Of a DNA stretch of 64,000 nucleotides, positions 15,297 through 23,342 are shown piece by piece. Origin of the DNA: JBKPNJ01 sp963695705 (GTDB lineage Bacteria; Actinomycetota; Actinomycetes; Propionibacteriales; Nocardioidaceae); assembly GCA_963695705.1 (NCBI GenBank), contig CAVOHB010000006.1, positions 434,001 to 498,000 of the forward strand, given 5' to 3'. The notes under the pieces were generated by a model. That model was not told the origin of the DNA. It searched no databases and was given only the letters and a program-made list of their open reading frames with translations. Both the position numbers and the translations under genes were made by a program. Position 1 is the stretch's first letter. Each line of letters begins with the position of its first letter.

Positions 15297-17492
15297 ATGT
15301 CGGTCATCACGACACCTGGTCCGCGCCGCAGCGTTGCCCGCAGCCGGTGGACCCGGTTGGCGGTGGCGGCCGCGGTCATCGTGTCGATACCAGTCTTCCT
15401 CGGTGCGGTCTCCGGTGGTCAGAGCAGTGCCGCAGCCGATCCCGTGATCGTGGCGGTCGGGGACATCGCGTGCGACCCCGGCGTCTCGTGGTTCAACAAC
15501 GGCAACGGGACACCGACCGACTGCCAGGAGAAGGCGACGGCCAACCTGCTTCCGGGAGCGGACGCCGTGCTACCCCTCGGCGACGAGCAGTACTTCTGCG
15601 GCGGGCTGTCGGCATTCCTGGCGTCCTACGATCCCTCCTGGGGGGCACAGAAGTCCATCAGTCACCCTGTCCCCGGCAACCACGAGTACCTCACCTCGGG
15701 TGGGACCGACTGCTCGAGCCAGCCGGATGCGTCCGGCTACTACACCTATTTCGGTAGCTCGGCCGGGAACCCCACGAAGGGCTACTACAGCTACGACATC
15801 GGCACCTGGCACGTGATCGCGCTCAACAGCGAATGCGGCTACGTCGCCAGCCTCGGTGACTGCGACGCCGGCAGCCCGGAAGAGACCTGGTTGCGTGCCG
15901 ACCTGGCCGCGCACGCCAGCGCCCCGTGCACGATGGCCTACTGGCACCGGCCGCGGTTCGCCTCGAGCGAGTCCGGCGGAGACAGGAGCTTCAGCCAGTG
16001 GTGGAGCGACCTGTACGCCGCTCACGCCGACGTGGTGCTCAACGGTCACGCGCACTGGTACGAGCGGTTCGCGTTACAGAATGCGTCCGGACAGGCCGAC
16101 GCCAACGGCATCCGCGAGTTCATCGTGGGGACCGGTGGCGAGGAGAGCGGCTCGACGACCTCGACCAGGCTGGCCAACAGCCAGGTCGCCGCCACCGGCC
16201 TGTTCGGGGTGTTGCGGATGACGCTGCACCCGGGCAGCTACGACTGGAACTTCGTGCGTGTCCCCGGCTCGACGAGCACCTTCACCGACTCAGGCAGCAC
16301 CACCTGCCACAACGCCGGGACGGTCGCGGACTCCACGCCTCCCGCGACGACCATTTCGTGCAACGCCTCACCCTGCACGTCAACCCCCTACGGCGGCACC
16401 GTCACCGTGGCCCTGTCGGCCACGGACTCGGGAGGCTCGGGGGTGATGGCGACCCGCTACACCACCGACGGCACCGACCCGACCACCAGCGCGTCGGCAG
16501 TGACCTACACCGCACCGTTCGGCGTCTCCCAGACCACGACGGTCCGGTTCGCCTCGTCCGACGGTGCCGGAAACCAGGAGGCCCCGCAGACTCAGCAGAT
16601 CGCGGTGGATGCCCCGACGGACACGACCGCTCCGGCGACCGCAATCTCCTGCAACAGCGCTCCCTGCGCGACGACGAGCTACAGCGGGACCGTCACGGTA
16701 GGCCTGTCGGCCACGGACACCGGAGGCTCAGGAGTGAGCCGGACCCGCTACACCACCGACGGCACCGACCCGACGACCAGCGCGTCGGCAGCGACCTACA
16801 CCGCACCGTTCGGCGTCTCCCAGACCACGACGGTCCGGTTCGCGTCCTCGGACAACGCCGGCAACCAGGAGGCCCCCCACGCTCAGCTGATCCAGGTGGC
16901 GGCCGCAACCGACACGACCCCGCCGACGACGACCATCAGCTGTGACGGAGCCACCTGCCAGAGCGGCTGGTACGCGAAGCCGAGCGTCAGCGTCGGTCTC
17001 TCGGCAACCGACGGGAGCGGTTCGGGAGTACGCGTCACGCGTTACACCATCGATGGCAGCAACCCGAACACGAGCACCTCGGCAGTCACGTACACCGCGC
17101 CCTTCGCGCTGACGCAGACGACGACGGTCAAGTACGCGTCGACCGACAACGCCGGTAACAAGGAGACGGTCCGCTCCAGGCAGATCCGGATCGATGCAGC
17201 GGCGCCGACCGTCACCGTCACCGCGCCCAGCAGCGGTGCCTCGTTCACACGAGGGACCAGCGTCCTGGTGACCGCCTCGGCCAGTGACGCGGCGTCGGGG
17301 TCGGGACTCGCCAACGTGACGTTCTACATGGACGGGACCACCAAGCTCGGCACCGATTCGAGCGGGCCCTACTCGGTCTCTTGGTCCACGCGGAACCGGG
17401 CCCTCGGGACGCATACGCTCACTGCGGTGGCCAAGGACGCCGCCGGCAACGTCAAGACGTCCACCGGCGTGACGGTCACGCTGACCCGCTGA
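15297..17492 (+). CDS. Secreted metallophosphoesterase with repeated C-terminal domains
   Basis: A 731-residue exported protein. A twin-Arg-free signal peptide (LAVAAAVIVSIPVFLGAVS) ends near residue 45. The calcineurin-like phosphoesterase domain follows, with VAVGDIACDPG, PLGDEQYFCGG, PVPGNHEY and NGHAHWYERF (the GD, GDxx, GNHE and GHxH metal ligands). Three 97-residue repeats with CHB_HEX_C-like features (YTTDGTDPTTSASAVTYTAPF) start near residues 350, 447 and 545, and a last Ig-like domain (VTVTAPSSGASFTRG) closes the protein. ATG 15297 has AAAGGGAGA in front. It probably removes phosphate groups outside the cell or at the wall. Paired cysteines at the repeat starts (SCNxxPC) may form disulfides. 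Confidence 0.85.
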   Translation: MSVITTPGPRRSVARSRWTRLAVAAAVIVSIPVFLGAVSGGQSSAAADPVIVAVGDIACDPGVSWFNNGNGTPTDCQEKATANLLPGADAVLPLGDEQYFCGGLSAFLASYDPSWGAQKSISHPVPGNHEYLTSGGTDCSSQPDASGYYTYFGSSAGNPTKGYYSYDIGTWHVIALNSECGYVASLGDCDAGSPEETWLRADLAAHASAPCTMAYWHRPRFASSESGGDRSFSQWWSDLYAAHADVVLNGHAHWYERFALQNASGQADANGIREFIVGTGGEESGSTTSTRLANSQVAATGLFGVLRMTLHPGSYDWNFVRVPGSTSTFTDSGSTTCHNAGTVADSTPPATTISCNASPCTSTPYGGTVTVALSATDSGGSGVMATRYTTDGTDPTTSASAVTYTAPFGVSQTTTVRFASSDGAGNQEAPQTQQIAVDAPTDTTAPATAISCNSAPCATTSYSGTVTVGLSATDTGGSGVSRTRYTTDGTDPTTSASAATYTAPFGVSQTTTVRFASSDNAGNQEAPHAQLIQVAAATDTTPPTTTISCDGATCQSGWYAKPSVSVGLSATDGSGSGVRVTRYTIDGSNPNTSTSAVTYTAPFALTQTTTVKYASTDNAGNKETVRSRQIRIDAAAPTVTVTAPSSGASFTRGTSVLVTASASDAASGSGLANVTFYMDGTTKLGTDSSGPYSVSWSTRNRALGTHTLTAVAKDAAGNVKTSTGVTVTLTR
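16345..17205 (+). repeat. Three 291-bp in-frame repeats inside the metallophosphoesterase gene
   Basis: Copies 1 and 2 are almost identical in DNA over more than 110 bases: the stretch beginning CGCTACACCACCGACGGCAC at 16455 recurs at 16746, exactly 291 bp (97 codons) later, with only a few silent or conservative changes. Copy 3 (from about 16930) is more divergent (RYTIDGSNPNTST). This pattern points to recent tandem duplication or gene conversion between copies 1 and 2. Copy number may vary between strains. Confidence 0.85.
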
Positions 17493-17552
17493 CGGTGGAA
17501 CCTGCGCTGCAGCGGCGAACACCGCCGGCCGTACTGGGCTGCATGACGTCGG

Positions 17553-18368
17553 TCAGGCGGGAGTCGGTTCGCTGACGAAGTCTCGGTAGGCCGCCTCGGC
17601 CTTGAGCCGCCGCGCCTCCATGCGGGGCTCCAGCCACTGGTCGCGCAGGGATTCCTTGAGCTCGGACCGTGCGGTGGAGGGAACCCAGGAGTTCGTCTCG
17701 TCCCCGGAGCCCGGCGACGAGGCCGCAGGCTCTGCGCGCCGGCGCTCCGCCTGCAGCTCATCGAAGGTCACGGTGCCGGACTCGAAGCCGAGCAGCACCT
17801 TCGACAGCTGCGGTCGTTCCCTGATGAGCTCGAAACACAGGTTCATGTTCGCCTCACTCGGCTCGAACTCCTCCAGCCTGAGCCCGAAATGAACGTTCAG
17901 GCGGCGGACGACGCTGGCGAAGTCGTGGGTCACCTCCTCGAACTCGCCGACGACGAAGGCCGAGCGATAGGGCATGAGGCAGCGGTAGAACCGTGCGTAC
18001 CCCGCGGCGGCGTCTCGCATGTCGATCCAGGGCTCGCGGACCAGATGGGACAAGACGGCATCCCGCGGCTGTCGGATCAGGGCGAGGGCCGGGACCCGCC
18101 GCCTGGCGGCTTCGATCAGCTGCGCAGGCGCGTGCAGATGGTGAGCCAACCGGACGGGGTGTTTCTGGGCCAGCTGCAGCGCATACACGGCGAACGTCGT
18201 GGCGGACCTGGTGTAGCCGTCGATGACCAGCTGCGAGTCCGGGCCGATCACCTCAGGACTGGGACCGGGATAGCGGCGGCGGGCGAAGGGGAGGTAGATG
18301 ATCGGAAGCTCCGACACATGGTTGCGGAGAATCTGTCGAGGCCGGCGAAGTGCGGCGAAACTGGGCAA
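17553..18368 (-). CDS. Sulfotransferase family protein (PAPS-dependent)
   Basis: A 271-residue protein with both nucleotide-binding signatures of the family. The 5'-phosphosulfate loop is LVIDGYTRSATTFAVYAL near residue 50, and the 3'-phosphate site is ALIRQPRDAVLSHLVREP near residue 98. It would move a sulfuryl group from PAPS to a hydroxyl or amine acceptor, and the PAPS maker lies 2.5 kb away at 13319. The start codon is TTG 18368 with AGGGAG eight bases upstream. The C terminus ends in an Arg/Glu-rich tail. The acceptor is not predictable; a surface glycan or glycolipid is likely from the neighbouring sugar transferase. Confidence 0.8.
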   Translation of the reverse strand: MPSFAALRRPRQILRNHVSELPIIYLPFARRRYPGPSPEVIGPDSQLVIDGYTRSATTFAVYALQLAQKHPVRLAHHLHAPAQLIEAARRRVPALALIRQPRDAVLSHLVREPWIDMRDAAAGYARFYRCLMPYRSAFVVGEFEEVTHDFASVVRRLNVHFGLRLEEFEPSEANMNLCFELIRERPQLSKVLLGFESGTVTFDELQAERRRAEPAASSPGSGDETNSWVPSTARSELKESLRDQWLEPRMEARRLKAEAAYRDFVSEPTPA

Positions 18369-18497
18369 GGGAAGCGCTCCCTCGCTCTACCGGGAAGACG
18401 CAGGATGCGGACGAGTCGGGTGTCCGTGAAGGGCACCCCGCCCGGGCGATGACGCCGTCATCCGACCAGGGTTGAGGATTCCGCGCGAAGCCGCGTA

Positions 18498-19193
18498 TCA
18501 GTCAACGTCGTCACCCTTCGGAAGCTCGGTGAGCGTGATCGTGCCGTCCTCGAGGAGGAAATGCGCGAGCGAACCCCTCCCGACCGGGATCCGCCACTCC
18601 TCACCGGTGTTCCCCGTCAGCTCAGCGACCACAAGCCTGATCATCACGGCGTGCGACACGGCTGCGACCGCTTCCCCGGGGTGTCGCGACCCTATCAGGT
18701 GCAGGGCCTCGATCATCCGCATCTGGGCGTCCCTGAGCCGTTCCCCGTGCGGACAGATCGCGCGCCCGGGGTGGGCCTTGTAGTCCTCGAAGCCGGCCGG
18801 GTCGAACATCGCCGCCTCTTCGGCGGTCATGCCCTCCCAGGCGCCGTAGTCGACGTTGTTCAGGCCGTGCAGGATTCGTAGATCGGGCACTCTCGCCTCG
18901 TCGGCGATGATCTGGGCGGTGGCGATGGTGCGACGCAGCGGACCGGTGTAGACGGCGGACAGTCCGACCCCGGAGAGCAGCTTGGCCGCATCAACCGCGT
19001 CCTGGTAACCCTGCGCGTCCAGAGGGATGTCTCGGCGCCCCCGGTAACGGTTCTCCACGTTCATCGTTGTCGTCCCGTGCCGCACGAGATAGAGCCGGCA
19101 CGCGTTGGGCGGAACCTCGACCGGCTGCGGACGCAGCCTGGCGTCGACAACCGCCACGGAGCCGGGTGCTGGGGCCATCGACAGCGGGGTCAT
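18498..19193 (-). CDS. Histidine phosphatase (phosphoglycerate mutase-like) family protein
   Basis: A protein of about 231 residues with the branch-1 motif LYLVRHGTTTMNVENRYRGR (catalytic His in RHG), TGPLRRTIATAQIIA, the phosphate-pocket region GAWEGMTAEEA and the second histidine in AAVSHAVMIRLVVAEL. It is a phosphatase or mutase of unknown substrate; related proteins act as phosphoserine or sugar phosphatases. The start may be ATG 19193 or GTG 19196, both served by GGAGGG. It lies upstream of the sulfotransferase gene on the same strand with a 129-bp gap, so the two may be cotranscribed. Confidence 0.85.
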   Translation of the reverse strand: MTPLSMAPAPGSVAVVDARLRPQPVEVPPNACRLYLVRHGTTTMNVENRYRGRRDIPLDAQGYQDAVDAAKLLSGVGLSAVYTGPLRRTIATAQIIADEARVPDLRILHGLNNVDYGAWEGMTAEEAAMFDPAGFEDYKAHPGRAICPHGERLRDAQMRMIEALHLIGSRHPGEAVAAVSHAVMIRLVVAELTGNTGEEWRIPVGRGSLAHFLLEDGTITLTELPKGDDVD

Positions 19194-19196
19194 CAC

Positions 19197-19606
19197 GTGC
19201 CACCCTCCGAATATTGATCAGGCACGTAACGGTGCGCGATGCGCGTTGTCGGATGCCGGGAACGTCTGGAAGCTAACACGTCCAGAACGGGCCATGAGGT
19301 GCTTTCCGCAAACAGATCACCCTTATCCGTGAGATTACTCGCAGTGCGCACAGGGGATTACTCTCAGCTTTGAGGAATGGCTTAGCGGCCCGTGACAAAG
19401 GGATTGGGACCCTTGCGCATATCGCCCATTCTCGGCCGGGAGATCGCCGGCGGCGGCAGGTGTTGCGGTGGGAGGTGCGGAGCTCGGGAGAACCACGCGG
19501 TGCTTGCGACGCTAGCCGCGAGTATGACAGATATTCGCACTCGTGCGTGTCTTTTGTCATACGCCCTGATACTCTGATGTCCCACCGTCCGCGATCGGAG
19601 GTCACC
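19197..19606 (+). other. Upstream region of the paa operon
   Basis: A 410-bp divergent intergenic region between the histidine phosphatase and paaA. No gene is convincing. The left part has two copies of GATTACTC near 19334 and 19353. The right part carries the nested palindrome described separately (19522-19562), about 45-85 bp before the paaA start. The paaA frame is open upstream to about 19370, but this part lacks PaaA similarity. Confidence 0.4.
19522..19562. promoter_or_regulatory. Nested palindromic operator candidate for the paa operon
   Basis: Outer arms GTATGACA (19522-19529) and TGTCATAC (19555-19562) are perfect 8-bp inverted repeats separated by 25 bases, and within them lies CGCAC-TC-GTGCG (19536-19547). 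The position just before paaA suits a repressor site. Phenylacetate catabolism is commonly controlled by TetR-type PaaR or GntR-type PaaX using phenylacetyl-CoA as inducer. Neither regulator is in this window, so the assignment is inference from position and symmetry. Confidence 0.5.
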
Positions 19607-20590
19607 GTGTACGGCAATGACTTCGGCGGGCAGGAGCCCTCCGCACCGAGCGATGACGCACGTCTCGAGGCGGACTTCCAGGCGATTATCGACGCCGACG
19701 GTCGCATCGAGCCGCGGGACTGGATGCCCGAGGCGTACCGCAAGGGCCTGATCCGGCAGATCGCCCAGCATGCGCATTCGGAGATCATCGGTATGCAACC
19801 GGAGGGCAACTGGATCACCCGGGCTCCGAGCCTGCGTCGCAAGGCGATCCTGATGGCGAAGGTACAGGACGAGGCCGGCCACGGACTCTATCTGTACGCC
19901 GCGGCCGAGACACTCGGCGCCGACCGGGCCGACCTGCTCGATCTGCTGCACAGCGGGCGGCAGAAGTACTCCTCGATCTTCAACTACCCGACGCTGACCT
20001 GGGCCGACATGGGAACCATCGGCTGGCTCGTCGACGGTGCCGCGATCGTGAACCAGGTCCCGCTGTGCCGCTGCTCCTACGGCCCCTACGCGCGTGCGAT
20101 GGTCCGGGTGTGCAAAGAGGAGTCGTTCCACCAGCGGCAGGGGTTCGAGATCCTGCTGCGCCTGGTCGCCGGCAGCCCGGCCCAGCAGGCGATGGCCCAG
20201 GATGCGCTGGACCGGTGGTGGTGGCCGAGCCTGATGATGTTCGGACCGCCCGACGACGCGTCTCCGAACTCGGCACAGTCGATGCGGTGGGGGATCAAGC
20301 GCTTCTCCAACGACGAGCTGCGGCAGCGGTTCGTCGACATGACGGCCGAGCAGGCGAAGGCCCTCGGGCTCACCATCCCCGACGGGGGACTGCGCTGGAA
20401 CGCCGAGCGCAACCACTACGACTTCACCGATCCCGACTTCGCCGAGCTCTTCGAGGTGATCAAGGGCAACGGCCCCTGCAACGCCCAGCGGATGGCGCAG
20501 CGCAGGGACGCCCATGAGTCACAGGCGTGGGTGCGGGAGGCGGCCGACGCCTACGCCGCCAAGCGACGTGCCGAGCGGGCGGTTGCCTGA
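19607..20590 (+). CDS. paaA: 1,2-phenylacetyl-CoA epoxidase, catalytic subunit PaaA
   Basis: A di-iron monooxygenase subunit of 327 residues that epoxidises the ring of phenylacetyl-CoA with O2. The ligand motifs include KVQDEAGHGLYLYAAAE (ExxH) and VCKEESFHQRQGFE (ExxH). Family hallmarks LRRKAILMAKVQDEAGHG and RRDAHESQAWVREAA are present. GTG 19607 is chosen for GGAGG five bases upstream; ATG 19577 would add ten residues. It is the first gene of paaABCDE, and the stop overlaps the paaB start by 1 bp (TGATG). Confidence 0.96.
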   Translation: MYGNDFGGQEPSAPSDDARLEADFQAIIDADGRIEPRDWMPEAYRKGLIRQIAQHAHSEIIGMQPEGNWITRAPSLRRKAILMAKVQDEAGHGLYLYAAAETLGADRADLLDLLHSGRQKYSSIFNYPTLTWADMGTIGWLVDGAAIVNQVPLCRCSYGPYARAMVRVCKEESFHQRQGFEILLRLVAGSPAQQAMAQDALDRWWWPSLMMFGPPDDASPNSAQSMRWGIKRFSNDELRQRFVDMTAEQAKALGLTIPDGGLRWNAERNHYDFTDPDFAELFEVIKGNGPCNAQRMAQRRDAHESQAWVREAADAYAAKRRAERAVA

Positions 20591-20871
20591 TGAGCGACTG
20601 GCCGTTGTGGGAGGTGTTCATCCGGACCCGCAGGGGTCTGTCCCACGGCCATGTCGGCAGTCTGCACGCACCCGACGCGGAGATGGCACTGCGCAATGCC
20701 CGCGACGTCTACACCCGCCGGCAGGAAGGCGTGTCGATCTGGGTGGTACCCGCGGCCCTCATCAGCGCCAGCAGCCCGGACGAGAAGGATGCGTTCTTCG
20801 ACCCGGCGGCGGACAAGATCTACCGGCACCCGACCTTCTACGACGTTCCCGAAGGCGTCGAGCATCTATGA
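20590..20871 (+). CDS. paaB: 1,2-phenylacetyl-CoA epoxidase subunit PaaB
   Basis: A 93-residue subunit that bridges the PaaA-PaaC heterodimers. It matches the family through WPLWEVFIRTRRGLSHGHVGSLHA (shown as WEVFIRTRRGLSH and HVGSLHAPDAEMAL), the NARDVYTRR segment and IWVVPA. ATG 20590 shares a base with the paaA stop, and the stop overlaps paaC by 4 bp, so translation of the operon is coupled. No catalytic residues are expected. Confidence 0.96.
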   Translation: MSDWPLWEVFIRTRRGLSHGHVGSLHAPDAEMALRNARDVYTRRQEGVSIWVVPAALISASSPDEKDAFFDPAADKIYRHPTFYDVPEGVEHL

Positions 20872-21668
20872 CCGGGCAACCACCGTTGAGCACCTCACAG
20901 CCGCGCACCACGACAGAGCCGAACCCGCTGACCGTCTACACGCTGCGGCTGGCCGACGACGCGCTGGTCCTGGCCCAGCGGATGGGTCAGTGGATCGCCC
21001 ATGCGCCCCAACTGGAGGAGGACGTGGCGCTGGCCAACATCGGGCTCGACCTGCTCGGCCAGGCGCGCTCGCTGCTGACCTACGCCGGCAGCGTCGAGGC
21101 GGCCGGGCGGGACGAGGACGACCTGGCCTACTTCCGCGAGGAGCGCGACTACACCAACGCGCTGCTGTGCGAGCTCGACAATGGTGACTTCGCCGTCACG
21201 ATGGCTCGGTTGCTGGTCTTCTCCTGCTACCAGTGCGAGCTGTACGCCCGGCTGGCCGGCTCCAACGACCCGACGCTCGCGGCGATCGCGGCGAAGGCGG
21301 TCAAGGAGGTCAGCTACCACCGCGACCACGCCACCGCGTGGGTGGTCCGCCTCGGCGACGGCACCGAGGAGTCGCACGGCAGGATGCAGTCCGCGCTCGA
21401 CGCGATCTGGCCGTACGTCGAGGAGCTGTTCGAGACCGATGTACTCGTCGCCGCGCTGGCCGACCAGGGCACCGGCGTCGACCCCGTATCGCTGCGCGAG
21501 CCCGCCCTCTCCAGGGTCGATGCGGTGCTCGCCCAGGCGACCCTCTCCCGCCCCGAGACCCGGTTCTGCCAGTCCGGCGGTCGCCGCGGTGTGCACACCG
21601 AGGCGATGGGCTATCTCCTCGCCGAGATGCAACACCTCGCCCGTTCCCATCCCGGGGCGTCATGGTGA
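20868..21668 (+). CDS. paaC: 1,2-phenylacetyl-CoA epoxidase subunit PaaC
   Basis: A 266-residue non-catalytic ferritin-fold partner of PaaA. Diagnostic segments are YTLRLADDALVLAQRMGQWI, the LDLLGQARSLLTYAG helix, FREERDYTNALLCELDNGDF and KEVSYHRDHATAWVVRLGDG. It stabilises PaaA and its ligand residues are degenerate, as in the family. ATG 20868 lies within the last codons of paaB (ATGA overlap). paaD begins before its stop. Confidence 0.95.
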   Translation: MTGQPPLSTSQPRTTTEPNPLTVYTLRLADDALVLAQRMGQWIAHAPQLEEDVALANIGLDLLGQARSLLTYAGSVEAAGRDEDDLAYFREERDYTNALLCELDNGDFAVTMARLLVFSCYQCELYARLAGSNDPTLAAIAAKAVKEVSYHRDHATAWVVRLGDGTEESHGRMQSALDAIWPYVEELFETDVLVAALADQGTGVDPVSLREPALSRVDAVLAQATLSRPETRFCQSGGRRGVHTEAMGYLLAEMQHLARSHPGASW

Positions 21669-22198
21669 CGGGAGCCGTGGGCCCGGCGGCGACCTCCACG
21701 GCGACCTCCGCGGCGACTGAGAGGGCCCGCGCGATCGTCGCGACCGTGCTCGACCCCGAGGTGCCGGTCCTCACCATCGCGGATCTCGGCATTCTGCGCG
21801 ACGTCACCGTCGACGAAACCGGCCACGTCGATGTGACGATCACCCCGACCTACTCCGGCTGCCCGGCGATGGACGCCATCCGCTCCGATGTCAGGTCCGC
21901 TCTCTCCGCTCACGGCTTCGACGACGTCCAGGTCCGGCTGGTGCTGTCGCCTGCGTGGACCACCGACTGGATCGGCGATGCGGGCAGGCGCAAGCTGCTC
22001 GACTACGGCATCGCGCCCCCCCAGCCCCGGGCGGCGGTCGTCGGCGACGGTCCCATCGCGTTGACGCTGTCGGTTCGATGCCCGCGCTGTGGCTCGCCCG
22101 ACACCCGCGAGCTGAGTCGCTTCGCGTCCACCGCGTGCAAGTCCCTGTGGGCGTGCAACGCCTGCGCCGAACCGTTCGACCACTTCAAGGCGCACTGA
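21662..22198 (+). CDS. paaD: PaaD, MIP18/DUF59 family Fe-S maturation protein
   Basis: A protein of about 178 residues needed for activity of the epoxidase system, probably in Fe-S insertion into PaaE. The N-terminal DUF59 domain shows VLDPEVPVLTIADLGILRDV, PTYSGCPAMDAI with its conserved Cys, and LSPAWTTDWI. The C-terminal zinc ribbon shows CPRCGSPDTRELSRFASTAC (four Cys in all, with CNAC). ATG 21662 overlaps paaC by 7 bp; GTG 21665 is an alternative with a 4-bp overlap. The early Ala/Thr-rich tail is not conserved. Confidence 0.95.
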   Translation: MVTGAVGPAATSTATSAATERARAIVATVLDPEVPVLTIADLGILRDVTVDETGHVDVTITPTYSGCPAMDAIRSDVRSALSAHGFDDVQVRLVLSPAWTTDWIGDAGRRKLLDYGIAPPQPRAAVVGDGPIALTLSVRCPRCGSPDTRELSRFASTACKSLWACNACAEPFDHFKAH

Positions 22199-22200
22199 GC

Positions 22201-23280
22201 ATGCCCGCTCGGCACGCCGTCTTCCACCGGTTGCCGGTGCGCGAGGTGGAGGCGCTGACCGACGACGCCGTCGCCATCACGTTCGACGTGCCTCCCGACC
22301 TCGCGGACGACTACGCGTTCGTCCAGGGCCAGCACGTGACCGTACGCACCGAGTTGGCGGGGGACGATGTGCGGCGCAACTACTCGATCTGCTCTCCGGT
22401 CGCCTCGGGCCGGCTGCGGATCGCGGTCAAGCGGCTCGGCGGCGGAGCGTTCTCCGCGTACGCGATCGACCTCCTCAAACCGGGTGACGTCCTCGAGGTG
22501 ATGACGCCCACAGGTCGGTTCACCACGCCGCTCGACCCGGCGCAGGCACGGCACTACTGCTGCGTGGCCGCCGGGTCGGGGATCACGCCGCTGCTGTCGA
22601 TCGTGGCCTCGGTGCTCGCGGTCGAGCCGCACTCGCGAGTCACGCTGCTCTACGCCAACCGCACCACGAAGACGGTGATGTTCCTCGAGGAGATCGAGGA
22701 TCTGAAGGACCGGTACCGCGAGCGGCTGCACCTGATCCACATCCTGAGCCGGGAGCCGCAGGAGGTCGAGCTCTTCAGCGGGCGGCTCGACGCTGACCGG
22801 ATGAAGCGTCTGCTGGGCACGCTGATCCCCGCCGAGTCCGTCGACGAGTGGTTCCTCTGCGGGCCGTTCACGATGGTGACCCAGCTGCGCGAAACGCTCA
22901 CGGAGGCCGGTGTTGCCCCCGGACACATCCACGCCGAGCTGTTCCACGTCGAGTCGGCCCCACCCGCCCCGCGCGCACACGAGCACCAGGACGAGGCGGG
23001 CGGCGCGGACGTCACGATCGTGCTCGACGGGCGTCGGTCGAGCTTCCGCCTGCACACCGACGACAGGTCGGTGCTCGACGCGACCCTGGACGCCCGCAGC
23101 GACGCTCCGTTCGCCTGCAAGGGCGGCGTCTGCGGTACCTGTCGGGCGAAGGTGCTCGAGGGCAGCATCGCGATGGACCAGAACTGGGCCCTCGAGCCGG
23201 ACGAGATCGACCGCGGATACGTCCTGGCCTGCCAGTCCCACCCGACCAGCGACAGAGTCGTCCTCGACTTCGACGCCTGA
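22201..23280 (+). CDS. paaE: 1,2-phenylacetyl-CoA epoxidase reductase subunit PaaE
   Basis: A 359-residue electron-transfer flavoprotein passing electrons from NADPH to PaaA. The order is an FAD domain (QGQHVTVRT, RRNYSICSPV), an NAD(P) domain (AAGSGITPLLSI, FLCGPFTMV) and a C-terminal plant-type [2Fe-2S] domain (CKGGVCGTCRAKV and a later Cys in LACQSHP). ATG 22201 follows the paaD stop by 2 bp. It is the last gene of the operon. The ligase paaK and the later ring-cleavage genes paaFGHJZ are not in the window. Confidence 0.96.
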   Translation: MPARHAVFHRLPVREVEALTDDAVAITFDVPPDLADDYAFVQGQHVTVRTELAGDDVRRNYSICSPVASGRLRIAVKRLGGGAFSAYAIDLLKPGDVLEVMTPTGRFTTPLDPAQARHYCCVAAGSGITPLLSIVASVLAVEPHSRVTLLYANRTTKTVMFLEEIEDLKDRYRERLHLIHILSREPQEVELFSGRLDADRMKRLLGTLIPAESVDEWFLCGPFTMVTQLRETLTEAGVAPGHIHAELFHVESAPPAPRAHEHQDEAGGADVTIVLDGRRSSFRLHTDDRSVLDATLDARSDAPFACKGGVCGTCRAKVLEGSIAMDQNWALEPDEIDRGYVLACQSHPTSDRVVLDFDA

Positions 23281-23283
23281 CCC

Positions 23284-23315
23284 CGATCCGACACCTATCA
23301 CAAGCGATCCGACAG
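23284..23315. repeat. Two copies of a CGATCCGACA repeat between paaE and thyA
   Basis: The core CGATCCGACA occurs at 23284-23293 and 23305-23314, with a period of 21 bp. The same unit occurs three times at 35452-35504 with periods 21 and 22, in the same orientation, and both sites are followed soon by CCTGGC. The reverse complement (TGTCGGATCG) begins with TG, as IS21-type multiple terminal repeats do. A remnant insertion-sequence end or a small mobile repeat is my inference. Confidence 0.55.
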
Positions 23316-23342
23316 CCCTGGCCGACTGCTACTGTCGGGCGC

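Noticed and set aside
15163..15447. Small gene starting at GTG 15163
   Set aside because: It runs out of frame into the phosphoesterase gene, its ribosome site directly abuts the start, and the protein becomes Arg/Ser-rich noise after about 45 residues.
10637..23342. Genomic island with integrase and attachment sites
   Set aside because: No integrase, transposase, tRNA target or direct-repeat ends were seen; only a short repeat lies at the right border.
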